Shown here piece by piece: positions 44,395 to 53,501 of a stretch of DNA of 64,000 nucleotides. This stretch comes from JAXGXT01 sp040772665 (GTDB lineage: Bacteria > Bacillota > Clostridia > Lachnospirales > Anaerotignaceae): the NCBI GenBank assembly GCA_040772665.1, contig JAXGXT010000005.1:1-64000 (forward strand), in the 5' to 3' direction. The notes beneath the pieces were generated by a model. The model was given only the letters and a program-made list of their open reading frames with translations, was not told the DNA's origin and searched no databases. How positions within the stretch are numbered: position 1 is the stretch's first letter; every line of letters starts with the position of its first letter. Position numbers and translations under genes: made by a program.

Positions 44395-45357
44395 TTATCT
44401 TTCTTCTCTGAAATAATTTATTCCACAGCTTGCAGGAAGATTGTTTTCCTTCTTATTTCTCATTGAACTTGCAACAAGAACAATGGCAGTTATAAGAAAA
44501 GGAAGCATATCATAAAAAGCATTTGGAAAAGGAAAAATAGATTTCGGCACGTAATATTTTAAAATACGAAGTGCTCCAAAAATAAAAGAACCCCATATTG
44601 CATTAATCGGCTTCCAGGAAGCAAAAATAACAAGTGCAACAGCAATCCATCCAAGGCCGCCAACGTTGTTGCTTATCCAAACCCCTCCGTTTATAATCAT
44701 TGAACAATAAGCACCGCCAATTCCGCATATTGCCCCTCCTAAAAGAAGATTAATATACTTAAGCTTTGTCACTTTTATTCCTGCAGCGTCTGCGGCGGCA
44801 GGGTTTTCACCGATTGCTCTTACATTAAGACCAATTTTTGTTTTATGCAGATAAATGCCTAAACAAACAGCAATTACTATGCCCATATAAACAAAAGGAT
44901 TATATGAAAACAATAATTTTCCCAAAACAGGAATATCGCTTATGCCGGGAATATTTATATGCCTCATTTGTTCGGTTATTGTCGGAGGAAGTTTCAGTGT
45001 TCCGGTTTCGGATCTTTCCAGCATAAAAACTCCCACAAAGTTTGAAATACCAACACCGAAAATAGTTAATGTAAGACCTGTTACGTTTTGATTTGCAAGA
45101 AAAGTAACAGTTAAAACAGCATATATAAGCGAGGCAAAAGCACCCATTACAGCCGCAGCCAAAACTGCTATATAAAAACTATCGGAAAAATATCCAAACA
45201 TAAATCCGGCACATGCACCTATTGACATCATTCCTTCAACACCCAGGTTTAAATGTCCCACACGCTCGTTTACAATTTCGCCTAATGTGCCAAATAACAG
45301 AGGGGTTCCTGCCAAAACAGCAGCAACAATAAATTTTAAAAACATATCAAGCTCCAT
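44395..45357 (-). CDS. BMP-type nucleoside ABC transporter permease 2
   Basis: Membrane permease, 320 aa, about nine hydrophobic segments, of the BPD_transp_2 family (NupQ/YufQ-like). Signatures: FGTLGEIVNERVGHLNLGVEGMM, RAIGENPAAADAAGIKV and GGLGWIAVALVIFASWKP in part. With the gene upstream it forms the channel of a purine or general nucleoside importer. Its start overlaps the first permease stop by one base. Confidence 0.92.
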   Translation of the reverse strand: MELDMFLKFIVAAVLAGTPLLFGTLGEIVNERVGHLNLGVEGMMSIGACAGFMFGYFSDSFYIAVLAAAVMGAFASLIYAVLTVTFLANQNVTGLTLTIFGVGISNFVGVFMLERSETGTLKLPPTITEQMRHINIPGISDIPVLGKLLFSYNPFVYMGIVIAVCLGIYLHKTKIGLNVRAIGENPAAADAAGIKVTKLKYINLLLGGAICGIGGAYCSMIINGGVWISNNVGGLGWIAVALVIFASWKPINAIWGSFIFGALRILKYYVPKSIFPFPNAFYDMLPFLITAIVLVASSMRNKKENNLPASCGINYFREER

Positions 45358-46445
45358 TACTTCACTCCCTCCTTTTTACGAAATACAAATTTATATTTAA
45401 TAAAAAGCTCACAGCCGATAATGAAAAAAAGTATTATTCCCTGAAGCACATCGGCACTGTCTGTTGAAAGACCGAAGGAAGATTGCACAACACTGCTTCC
45501 CTTTTCAAGAACTCCGAAAAGAAAAGAGATAATAAGTATCATAACAGGGTTAAGCTGGGCAAGCCATGCAACAATTATTGCCGTAAAGCCAACTCCGCCT
45601 GCAACGGCTGTTGTAAGCGTTATGTCGGAGCCTGTTGCTTGAACCATACCTGCAATTCCACAAATTGCACCGCTTAAAAACATTGTTCTTAAAGTAATCT
45701 TCTTTACATTCATGCCTGCATATCTGGCAGTTTCATGGCTTTCGCCGACAACGCTTATTTCATAACCGTGCTTTGAATATTTTAAATATATAAAAATAAA
45801 AACAACAAGTATTAAAGCAATTATCCACCCGAAATGAACACCGAAAACCTTGTCAAGAACTGCATTTTTAGAAAAACGTGCAATTTTTGAATAGCCTTGA
45901 GAAGCTGGATCCATCCACGGCCCATCCCTAAGATAAGAAACAATATGAAGTGCTATATAGTTAAGCATAAGAGTTAAAAGAGTTTCATTTGTTCCGAACT
46001 TAGATTTAAAATAAGCAGGAATAAGTCCCCAAATACCGCCGCCTATAATTGCGGCTACAAACATAATAAAAATTAAAAGCCAATGGTTTAAACTGTCATA
46101 AAAAAGAGCAAAATATGAGGCAAAAATAGCACCTGCAATAATTTGTCCTTCCGCACCGATGTTCCAAAACTTCATTTTAAAGGCAAGTGTTATTCCTAAA
46201 GAGGAAATAAGAAGAGGAATCATTATTTTAATTGTTGCCTGAATTGCCATAGAACTTCTAAAAGCCCCGGAAAGTATTGAGCTGTATATTTCAAAAGGAT
46301 TATAGCCTATTGCTAAAATAAAAACCCCTCCGGCTGTTATTGCAAGAACAAGCGCCATAAGCCTTAGTTTCATTGTTTGATTTGGAGAAAGCTCTGCCTT
46401 TTTAACAATTCTTGCAAAAGGCTCTTTGGATTTAACTTCACTCAT
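45357..46445 (-). CDS. BMP-type nucleoside ABC transporter permease 1
   Basis: Permease of 362 aa (NupP/YufP-like), with FKMKFWNIGAEGQIIAGAIFA, GESHETARYAGMNVKKITL and GVGFTAIIVAWLAQLNPV as family blocks. An N-terminal cytoplasmic extension of about 25 residues precedes the first membrane segment. Its start overlaps the ATPase gene by eight bases. Confidence 0.92.
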   Translation of the reverse strand: MSEVKSKEPFARIVKKAELSPNQTMKLRLMALVLAITAGGVFILAIGYNPFEIYSSILSGAFRSSMAIQATIKIMIPLLISSLGITLAFKMKFWNIGAEGQIIAGAIFASYFALFYDSLNHWLLIFIMFVAAIIGGGIWGLIPAYFKSKFGTNETLLTLMLNYIALHIVSYLRDGPWMDPASQGYSKIARFSKNAVLDKVFGVHFGWIIALILVVFIFIYLKYSKHGYEISVVGESHETARYAGMNVKKITLRTMFLSGAICGIAGMVQATGSDITLTTAVAGGVGFTAIIVAWLAQLNPVMILIISFLFGVLEKGSSVVQSSFGLSTDSADVLQGIILFFIIGCELFIKYKFVFRKKEGVK

Positions 46446-48000
46446 TTTTTGCTTCCTCCTCTTCTTTTGTTTCGTATGTGTTAAGAGAGCCTGTCATCAG
46501 AAGACCAAGTTTTTCTTTTGTTGCTTTTTTTGCATCAACAATTCCTGTTATTTTTCCGTTACAAAGCACCATTATTATATCGGAAAGCTCAAGAAGCACG
46601 TCTAAATCCTCACCTATATAAATAACGGCAATATTTTTTTCTTTCTGCTCATTAAGAAGGTCATATACTGTGTAAGAGGAATTTATATCAAGACCTCTAA
46701 CAGGATATGCTGTAATAAGAAGATTAGGGTCTGAACCGATTTCTCTTCCCAAAAGAACCTTTTGCACATTTCCCCCGGACATAAGTCTTACAGGAGCATC
46801 AACTCCCGGTGTAACTATGCCAAGTTTTTCAACAAGCTCTTCAGCCATTTTTCTTGCAGGCGCACGATCCACAAAAAACTTTTTCCCGTTTTTATATGTT
46901 TTAAGAAGCATATTGTCAACCATGCCCATAGATGCAACAAGTCCCATCCCAAGCCTGTCTTCCGGCACAAAACTCATGCTTACACCCATGTTAATAATTT
47001 CAGAAGGAGTTTTTCCAAGAAGATTTTCTTTTTTGTAAAGTATTGCCCCTTTTCTTGCAGGCATAAGACCTGCAATAGTTTCACAAAGTTCTTTTTGTCC
47101 GCTGCCTGCAATACCTGCTACGCCAAGAATCTCACCTGTTTTAATTTCAAAGGAAATATCGTCAAGGGCAATTGTTCCGTCGTTATTTTCTACTGTAAGG
47201 TCAACCACTTTTAATATGGTTTCTCTATTTTCCATTGAATTTCTTTCAATTTCAAGGCTGATTGGGTGTCCAACCATTAACTCTGTAAGTTCTTTTTCAT
47301 TTGTTTCTTTTGTGTTTACAGTATCAATGCTTCTGCCCTTTCTAAGTATTGTCACTCTGTCGCTTACAGCCATAACCTCATTAAGCTTATGCGTAATTAT
47401 TATAATGGCCGCACCTTGTTCTTTCATTTTTTTAAGAATATCAAAAAGTCTGCCTGTTTCCTGCGGGGTTAAAACGGCAGTAGGCTCATCAAGTATTAAA
47501 ATTCGAGCACCTCTATATACAACCTTAAGAATTTCAACCGTCTGTTTTTCGCTGACAGACATATTGTAAATTTTCTTTTCAGGGTCAATTTCAAGTCCGA
47601 TTTTTTTGCTTATTTCTTTTATTTTTTCTTTTAGAACCTTTGGAGGCATATGCTTTTCCTTTGTTCCCAAAACAATGTTATCCATTGCACTAAAAACATC
47701 AACTAATTTAAAATGTTGGTGAATCATGCCAATCCCAAGGTTTGAAGAATCCACAGGCGAATTAATTGAAACTTCTTTTCCTCCTATGGAAATAGTTCCG
47801 CCGTCAGGATGGTAAATTCCTGAAAGCATGTTCATAAGTGTTGTTTTTCCCGAGCCATTTTCTCCTAAAAGTGCAAGTATCTCTCCATGTTTAACCGTAA
47901 GATCAATTTTATCATTTGCAACAACGCTTCCAAAAACTTTTCGTATATTTTTACATTCTATTGCATAATTAACCTTTTCAGGTTTTTCGCTTTGCGGCAT
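46438..48000 (-). CDS. BMP-type nucleoside ABC transporter ATPase, two-domain
   Basis: ATP-binding subunit of 520 aa with two fused ABC domains (NupO/YufO-like). Domain 1 is canonical: Walker A GENGSGKTT (about 50-58), ILILDEPTAVLTP. Domain 2 is degenerate, as in this family: GIAGSGQKELCE replaces Walker A, MSGGNVQKVLLGRE is the signature, and LLITAYPVRGLD stands where LDEPTRG would be expected. Domain 1 probably does most hydrolysis. An intercistronic terminator separates it from bmpA. Confidence 0.93.
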   Translation of the reverse strand: MPQSEKPEKVNYAIECKNIRKVFGSVVANDKIDLTVKHGEILALLGENGSGKTTLMNMLSGIYHPDGGTISIGGKEVSINSPVDSSNLGIGMIHQHFKLVDVFSAMDNIVLGTKEKHMPPKVLKEKIKEISKKIGLEIDPEKKIYNMSVSEKQTVEILKVVYRGARILILDEPTAVLTPQETGRLFDILKKMKEQGAAIIIITHKLNEVMAVSDRVTILRKGRSIDTVNTKETNEKELTELMVGHPISLEIERNSMENRETILKVVDLTVENNDGTIALDDISFEIKTGEILGVAGIAGSGQKELCETIAGLMPARKGAILYKKENLLGKTPSEIINMGVSMSFVPEDRLGMGLVASMGMVDNMLLKTYKNGKKFFVDRAPARKMAEELVEKLGIVTPGVDAPVRLMSGGNVQKVLLGREIGSDPNLLITAYPVRGLDINSSYTVYDLLNEQKEKNIAVIYIGEDLDVLLELSDIIMVLCNGKITGIVDAKKATKEKLGLLMTGSLNTYETKEEEEAKNE

Positions 48001-48044
48001 AGTGTCACCTCATGTAAACTTTTAATCGTGTATTTTTACTTAAA

Positions 48045-48071
48045 ATAGGCGGTCAAGTTGTGACCGCCTAT
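48045..48071 (-). terminator. intercistronic terminator between bmpA and transporter genes
   Basis: ATAGGCGGTCA-AGTTG-TGACCGCCTAT is a perfect 11-bp stem; on the minus strand TTTT follows. Partial read-through would give more binding protein than membrane components. Confidence 0.82.
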
Positions 48072-48121
48072 AAAACTTAATTTCAATGTGGCTTTTTGCA
48101 ATCATCCACTAATTTATTTAA

Positions 48122-49291
48122 TTATTTTTCTACAACGTTTTTAAAATACCAGTTGATTCCGCCTGTGATTGTGGCATCGTCAAGGCTTTTGCCTTCTTCA
48201 CCCACAGTTTCACCTGTGTTTGTTTCAATAACACCCATAAATACATCCCATTCGCCGCTTTCAATTTTTGCTTTTTCTTCAGCGATTTTTTCTGCTGTTC
48301 CCTCAGCACAAAGCTCTGATAAAGGTGCTAAATTAACAAGACCTTCAGCCATTCCGCCATAGTAATCTTCGCCCGTCCATGTTCCGTCAATAACGGATTG
48401 TACTGCATGTGTATAATATGCACCCCAATGCCAAATTGTTGAAGTAAGAACTGCGTTAGGTGCATCCTTTGACATGTCTGAATTATAACCTACACCATAA
48501 ACTCCTGCCGCCTCAGCTGCAAGCTGTGGGTTTGGTGTGTCACAGTGTTGGCCTATAACGTCACAGCCTTGTGCAATAAGAGCATCTGCTGCTTGTTTTT
48601 CGCCTTCAGGGTCAAACCAGCTGTTTGTTGTTTTAACAAGAACCTCTGCTTCAGGGTTTGCATAGTAAACACCCATTGCAAAAGCATTAAGTCCGCCTGT
48701 AACTTCTGAGTTGTCCTTGCCCCATGCCGCAACATAGCCAACTTTGTTTGTTTCTGTTTTTAAACCGGCTGCAATACCTGTAAGATATCTTGATTGATAA
48801 ATTCTTCCGAAATAGTTGTTAAAGTTTTTGCCGTTACTCTTATAACCTGTTCCGTGTGAAAATATTACATCAGGATATTCCTCTGCAAGAGCCTCACAAG
48901 CATCCATATATCCCCAGCTTGTTGCAAAAATTACATTTGCGCCTTCTTCTATACACTCAAGAATTGCAGTTTCTACTGCTGAAGCGTCAGAGTCGTTAAC
49001 GTTATTTTTTCTTATAATCTGGCTGTCTTCCAGACCTATTTTTTCTTTCATTTCTTCAATTCCAATATCATGGGTATATGTATATCCGGCACCTTCGGCT
49101 GGGTCCGTAATATGAATTACACCGATTTTGATATCTTCTTTTGCAATTGCAGGCATAACTGATGAATCATTTTTAGCTTCCTCACCATTTTGTTCGTTGT
49201 TGGCAGGTGCCTGTGGTTGTGTTGGCTTGGAGCCGCATGCTGTTGTAAACAACATGGCTGCCGCTAAAATACATGCCAAAGTTCTTTTCAT
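48122..49291 (-). CDS. bmpA: BMP family nucleoside-binding lipoprotein
   Basis: Substrate-binding protein of the transporter, 389 aa. The lipobox LFTTACGSK gives a lipidated Cys near residue 20, then a short linker with many N, E and A. The periplasmic-binding fold of the BMP/PnrA family follows: IKIGVIHITDPAEGAGYTYTHDIGI, ATSWGYMDACEALAEEYPDVIF and YLTGIAAGLKTETNKVGYVA. BMP proteins of this set bind purine nucleosides. GGGAGGAGTTATAAAA precedes the ATG. Confidence 0.93.
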   Translation of the reverse strand: MKRTLACILAAAMLFTTACGSKPTQPQAPANNEQNGEEAKNDSSVMPAIAKEDIKIGVIHITDPAEGAGYTYTHDIGIEEMKEKIGLEDSQIIRKNNVNDSDASAVETAILECIEEGANVIFATSWGYMDACEALAEEYPDVIFSHGTGYKSNGKNFNNYFGRIYQSRYLTGIAAGLKTETNKVGYVAAWGKDNSEVTGGLNAFAMGVYYANPEAEVLVKTTNSWFDPEGEKQAADALIAQGCDVIGQHCDTPNPQLAAEAAGVYGVGYNSDMSKDAPNAVLTSTIWHWGAYYTHAVQSVIDGTWTGEDYYGGMAEGLVNLAPLSELCAEGTAEKIAEEKAKIESGEWDVFMGVIETNTGETVGEEGKSLDDATITGGINWYFKNVVEK

Positions 49292-49651
49292 TTTTATAAC
49301 TCCTCCCTTAGTGAAAACGACATATTGTTTTTGTCGTATCTTATAAATTAATTCAATTTATTTTTTGAAAATCGAATTAACATAAATAGCCAAAACCACG
49401 TATATACGCAATAAAAGGCACGTACATTTTACAATATATGTGGTTATAATGCAATCATTTTATTAAATATTTAATTTATAAATTAATTTAAATAGCAGCA
49501 AAAAATATTTTAAAACGAAAAACCTATAGTTTTTACAAATAACTTTAAAGAAATTAGCATTTACATCTTTAATTAAAAGGTAATAATGTTAACTTTTGCC
49601 CTCATAAAACCATAGCTTACTGTCTTTAGATGTTTATAAAAATACTTTTTG
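49292..49651. other. bmpA-apbE divergent intergenic region
   Basis: About 420 AT-rich bases (to 49711) without a gene. A near-palindrome AACCACGTATAT (49394-49405) / ATATATGTGGTT (49434-49445), one G-T pair, brackets the predicted minus-strand bmpA promoter (TTGCAT-17-TAAAAT, about 49453-49425). I looked for a purine riboswitch here and saw none of its conserved junction sequences. Confidence 0.4.
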
Positions 49652-49680
49652 TTGTATACACTAAAATTTTATTGTATAAT
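49652..49680 (+). promoter_or_regulatory. promoter of apbE
   Basis: TTGTAT (49652-49657), 17 nt, TATAAT (49675-49680), 31 bases before the apbE ATG. Confidence 0.7.
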
Positions 49681-49711
49681 TTAAAGTAATATAAATTGAT
49701 GGGAGAAATAT

Positions 49712-50704
49712 ATGAAAAAATTGTTGCTTGTCTGTTCCTTAATTTTTATACTAACAGGCTGTTCTGTTCAAAAAAAAGATACATCTGTTGAAAAAACTTC
49801 ATTTTTATTAAACACAATTTCAACAATAACTATCTATAACATGAAAGAAAAAGAAGCTGCGGAGATCATAAACTCATGTTTTGCTATCTGCCGAGATTAT
49901 GAAAACAAACTAAGCAAAACCATTGAAAAAAGTGATGTTTGGTCAATTAACCACAGTGGGGGCAATTGGGTAGAGGCCGGAGATGATGCTGTGCTTCTTT
50001 TGTCAATGAGTAAGGAATACAGCAGCCTTTCAGAAGGAAAATTCGATTTAACAATTGAGCCTGTAACAAACCTTTGGAACTTTACATCAGAAACTCCATC
50101 TGTTCCTTCCAAAAACGCACTTGAAGAAACAGTTAAGCATGTTAATTGGGAAAACATAGAAATTAACGGAAATAATGTAAGACTTAAAGACCCGAAAGCC
50201 TCTATAGACCTTGGAGGAATTGCAAAAGGATATATAGGTGATAAAGCACGTGACTTTCTCATTGAAAAAGGTGTAAAAAAAGCCATTATTAATCTTGGCG
50301 GAAATGTGCTTACAATAAACCCTGATTCCGAAGATACATTTAGAATAGGAATAAAAAAGCCTTTTGAGGATAGGATTTTTGGTGTTTTAACCGTAAACAA
50401 CCAGTCTGTTGTAACATCCGGAAACTATGAAAGATATTTTATAGAAAACAATAAGATATATCATCATATACTTGACCCCCAAACAGGTATGCCTATAGAT
50501 AACGGTGTATACTCTGCAACAATTATTACTGAAAACTCTGCTAAAGCAGATGCTTTAAGCACAACCTGCTTTATTTTAGGAATAGAAAAAGGCCTTGCTT
50601 TAATAGAAGCCATACCAAACACCGAGGCTATTTTTATAAATGACAAATATGAATTTTATGCCACATCAGGAATAGGCAAAACAGTAGAGTTTAAGTTAAA
50701 CTAA
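49712..50704 (+). CDS. apbE: FAD:protein FMN transferase ApbE, lipoprotein
   Basis: Extracytoplasmic enzyme that attaches FMN from FAD to Thr of target flavoproteins such as Rnf/Nqr subunits, 330 aa. The lipobox FILTGC places the lipid Cys at residue 16. The FAD-binding signature is DLGGIAKGYIGDKARDFL (about 169-186), with INLGGN and the metal/active-site block HHILDPQTGMPIDNG. GATGGGAGAAATAT precedes the ATG. iclR follows 23 bases later; no Rnf genes are in the window. Confidence 0.93.
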   Translation: MKKLLLVCSLIFILTGCSVQKKDTSVEKTSFLLNTISTITIYNMKEKEAAEIINSCFAICRDYENKLSKTIEKSDVWSINHSGGNWVEAGDDAVLLLSMSKEYSSLSEGKFDLTIEPVTNLWNFTSETPSVPSKNALEETVKHVNWENIEINGNNVRLKDPKASIDLGGIAKGYIGDKARDFLIEKGVKKAIINLGGNVLTINPDSEDTFRIGIKKPFEDRIFGVLTVNNQSVVTSGNYERYFIENNKIYHHILDPQTGMPIDNGVYSATIITENSAKADALSTTCFILGIEKGLALIEAIPNTEAIFINDKYEFYATSGIGKTVEFKLN

Positions 50705-50727
50705 GCATATAGTTAGGAGAATTTAAA

Positions 50728-51498
50728 ATGGGTACAAACGACCACCGCACAACAGGCAGAGTTCTTGATATTCTTGAACTTTTAGCTTCGTCTGAAAGCG
50801 GATACACATTAACGGAAATTGCAAAAACAATATCGGCACCTAAAAGCAGTATTTTTCCAATGCTTCATACCTTAGAATCAAGAAGGTATATTTCTCTTGA
50901 CTCCACTTTGAAATATCACATTGGTGTAAGCACATTTGCAGTTGGATCTACATTTGTAAACAGCAAAAATCTTTTAACCCACATAAATGAAGAAATGGAA
51001 AAGCTTGTGGAAATTTGTAACGAAACCTGCAGTCTTGGAATTCTTGACGGGCCAAATGTTCTTTATATCGCAAAAAAAGATTCTTCACAAAGTCTTCGCC
51101 TTGTTACATACGTGGGCAAACAGGCTCCTGCAAATTGCACAGCCTTGGGAAAGGCACTTCTTTCAAGAAAGTCCCTTGAAGAACTTAAAGAGCTTTTTCC
51201 TGAAGAACTTCAATCCTGCACAAAACGCTCAATAACAGATTTAAATTTTTTATACAATCAATTAAGAGAAGTTGAAGAAACCGGCTTTGCATATGAAAAC
51301 GAGGAATTTTCAGAGCAAATTCAATGTATTGCCGTTCCCATAATGAAAAACAGAAAACCCCTTTATGCTGTTAGTGTTTCAACTCCCTCATTTAGAAATG
51401 ATAACAAAAAAATAGAAATGATTAAACGTGAACTTGTAAACATAAAACTCAAAACAGAACTTCTTTTAAGAAATTCCGATGTGGATTTAAGACTATAA
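50728..51498 (+). CDS. IclR family transcriptional regulator
   Basis: Repressor/activator of 256 aa. The N-terminal winged helix (about 8-70) has RVLDILELLASSESGYTLTEIA and APKSSIFPMLHTLESRRYI in part; the C-terminal GAF-like effector domain has NETCSLGILDGPNVLYIAKKD and TALGKALLS, typical of IclR. The effector is unknown. It shares a transcript with apbE and ends at a terminator shared with the convergent gene. Confidence 0.92.
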   Translation: MGTNDHRTTGRVLDILELLASSESGYTLTEIAKTISAPKSSIFPMLHTLESRRYISLDSTLKYHIGVSTFAVGSTFVNSKNLLTHINEEMEKLVEICNETCSLGILDGPNVLYIAKKDSSQSLRLVTYVGKQAPANCTALGKALLSRKSLEELKELFPEELQSCTKRSITDLNFLYNQLREVEETGFAYENEEFSEQIQCIAVPIMKNRKPLYAVSVSTPSFRNDNKKIEMIKRELVNIKLKTELLLRNSDVDLRL

Positions 51499-51539
51499 AA
51501 AAAGGCTTGCACAACTTTAATTTTGTGCAAGCCTTTTTT
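51497..51539. terminator. bidirectional terminator
   Basis: AAAAAAAGGCTTGCACAA and TTGTGCAAGCCTTTTTT form a perfect stem with A/T tails on both sides. It serves iclR and the convergent unknown gene, whose last codons lie within it. Confidence 0.92.
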
Positions 51540-52098
51540 CGTAAAAGTTTTTTCCGCTGCGTCCGCAGACATAGGGGTATCCCCCTTTTCCGCTTCCGTC
51601 AGAAACAAGTATATATTTATCACTTATTAAGTCTATAATTTTAACCGTCTCTGAAACTATTACATTGTTTTCGTTATCCATTATTAAACTTAATTTTTCT
51701 TTAAGAAAAATACCATCACTCTCGCTGCCTTGAAAAACCATACCGATTCTTCCTGAAAATGCTATGCAAAACAAATTATCACCTAAGATTTCAATTTCAT
51801 CATCTGCAGACTGAACCTCACTAAACGGATTTCCTATTATACCTCCGCTTCTTAACTCTATTCCTTCCATAAATATGCTTGCTCCTACAGCCTTTATGTT
51901 TTCATCAGCCAAAGAAACAACAATATTTGTAAGGCAAACATCAAGAAAATATTCATCTGAAGTTTTCTTGATTTCAAGATTTAAAAGCCCGTCTTTATAC
52001 CTTTTTAAGCACTTATCTCCCATGCCTTTACTGCATATTCCGCAAAAAAGAATTTCATATTGATTTTTCGTCTTTCCCTTACCAACAAATATATCCAT
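51517..52098 (-). CDS. protein of unknown function, coupled to an aminotransferase
   Basis: A 193-aa protein that I do not recognise. It begins MDIFVGKGKTKNQYEILFCG, has mostly beta-rich segments (LDVCLTNIVVSLADENIKAVG, DEIEILGDNLFCIAFSGRIG) and ends in a glycine-rich GSGKGGYPYVCGRSGKNFYEK that could be a nucleotide or metal loop. Several cysteines occur (FCGICSKG near 18-25). There is no signal peptide. It starts three bases after the aminotransferase stop with a weak ribosome site, which suggests translational coupling. The final codons form one arm of the shared terminator. Confidence 0.7.
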   Translation of the reverse strand: MDIFVGKGKTKNQYEILFCGICSKGMGDKCLKRYKDGLLNLEIKKTSDEYFLDVCLTNIVVSLADENIKAVGASIFMEGIELRSGGIIGNPFSEVQSADDEIEILGDNLFCIAFSGRIGMVFQGSESDGIFLKEKLSLIMDNENNVIVSETVKIIDLISDKYILVSDGSGKGGYPYVCGRSGKNFYEKRLAQN

Positions 52099-52101
52099 AG
52101 C

Positions 52102-53268
52102 TTAAATATTTTTACTAACAAAAATTTCAATTCTTCTTAATGCTTCTTTTATATTATTAATTGAATATGCATAAGAGCATCTTATAAACCCTTCACCGCA
52201 TTCACCAAAAGCTGTTCCGGGAACAACAGCAACCTTTTGGTCATAAAGAAGAGCTTTACAAAAATCCTTGCTTGACATACCTGTTTTTTGTATACTTGGA
52301 AAGGCATAAAAAGCACCTTTTGGCTCAAAACAATCAAGTCCCATGTTTCTAAAACCTTGAACCATTACTTTTCGCCTTTCGTTATAAGCATCCCTCATTA
52401 TTGAGATGTCATCTTCCATCATGTCACTTGTCAGTGCCTCAATTCCTGCAAACTGGCTTGGTGTGGGGGCACACATTGCTATATATTGATGTATCTTTGT
52501 CATGCTTTCAATAAGCTCTTTCGGCCCTGATGCAAAACCAATTCTCCATCCTGTCATCGCAAAGGCTTTTGAAAACCCATTTAATACAATTGTTCTTTCA
52601 TACATTCCCGGAAGTGAAGCTATTGAAGCATGCCTTCCCTCATAAGTAAGTTCTGCATAAATTTCATCGCTTATAACAAGTAAATCATGGTTTATTAAAA
52701 CCTTTGAAATTGCTGCCAAATCTTCCAATTCCATAATCGCCCCTGTAGGGTTATTGGGGTAAGGAAGTATAATAGCTTTTGTTTTAGGTGTTATGGCATT
52801 TTCAAGTTCTTCCGCCGTAAGTCTAAATTCATTTTCCGCCTTTGTAACAAGGGGAACTGCAATGCCCCCGCACATTGAAATACAAGGCTTATAACTTACA
52901 TATGAAGGCTCAACAACAAGAATTTCTTCACCAGGGTTTATTATTGCCCTTAAAGCAACGTCAATGCCTTCACTTGCCCCAACTGTGACAAGAATCTGGT
53001 CTTCAGGTGAATATTTTGTATCAAATCTTTTTTCAAGATATTCAGATATTGCAACCCTAAGTTTAAGCATTCCTAAATTTGAAGAATATGATGTAATTCC
53101 CTTTTCCAAAGAGGAAATTGCAGCCTCTCTTATGTGCCAGGGTGTATCAAAATCAGGTTCACCCACTCCCAAAGAAATAGCATCCTTCATCATATTTGCA
53201 ACATCAAAAAATTCCCTTATTCCTGAACTTGGCATATTTAAAATACTTTCAGCTATATATTTTGACAT
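52102..53268 (-). CDS. PLP-dependent aminotransferase, class I/II (PatA/AspC-like)
   Basis: Fold type I aminotransferase of 388 aa from ATG 53268, with TGGAGAGAAAAATT upstream. Family blocks: SLGVGEPDFDTP, YPNNPTGAIM, the PLP-pyridine Asp in LVISDEIYAEL, the Schiff-base Lys in LNGFSKAFAMTGWRIGF (about residue 232) and the substrate-binding Arg in FIRCSYAYS. It resembles aspartate or N-acetyl-diaminopimelate/aromatic aminotransferases (PatA group); substrate is not decided. Confidence 0.9.
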   Translation of the reverse strand: MSKYIAESILNMPSSGIREFFDVANMMKDAISLGVGEPDFDTPWHIREAAISSLEKGITSYSSNLGMLKLRVAISEYLEKRFDTKYSPEDQILVTVGASEGIDVALRAIINPGEEILVVEPSYVSYKPCISMCGGIAVPLVTKAENEFRLTAEELENAITPKTKAIILPYPNNPTGAIMELEDLAAISKVLINHDLLVISDEIYAELTYEGRHASIASLPGMYERTIVLNGFSKAFAMTGWRIGFASGPKELIESMTKIHQYIAMCAPTPSQFAGIEALTSDMMEDDISIMRDAYNERRKVMVQGFRNMGLDCFEPKGAFYAFPSIQKTGMSSKDFCKALLYDQKVAVVPGTAFGECGEGFIRCSYAYSINNIKEALRRIEIFVSKNI

Positions 53269-53458
53269 AATTTTTCTCTCCATTTTCCAATTGCTAATTA
53301 ATTAAAACTTTACATAGTATCTATGATAACATACAAAGACAATATTAATCTACTGTTATATTATAAAATAAATTAAATTCTATAAATTAATTGAAGCTTT
53401 GTCTTAAAAATTATTTAATATAACATTTTTATTGTCTATAAACCGAAAAACTTAAATA

Positions 53459-53501
53459 AAAATGCGTTCTGTATATAATTGCTGTACAGAACGCATTTTT
53501 T
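53459..53501 (-). terminator. terminator after the superoxide dismutase gene
   Basis: AAAATGCGTTCTGTA and TACAGAACGCATTTTTT form a strong stem; on the minus strand TTTTTATTT follows. It ends the spoIVA-sod unit. Confidence 0.9.

Noticed and set aside
46762..47214. 150-aa plus-strand ORF opposite the nucleoside ATPase
   Set aside because: Lys/Cys/Phe-rich shadow of a conserved ABC ATPase.
49292..49711. Purine riboswitch upstream of the nucleoside transporter
   Set aside because: The expected conserved junctions and two kissing hairpin loops are not visible on the minus strand; only a long imperfect dyad is present.
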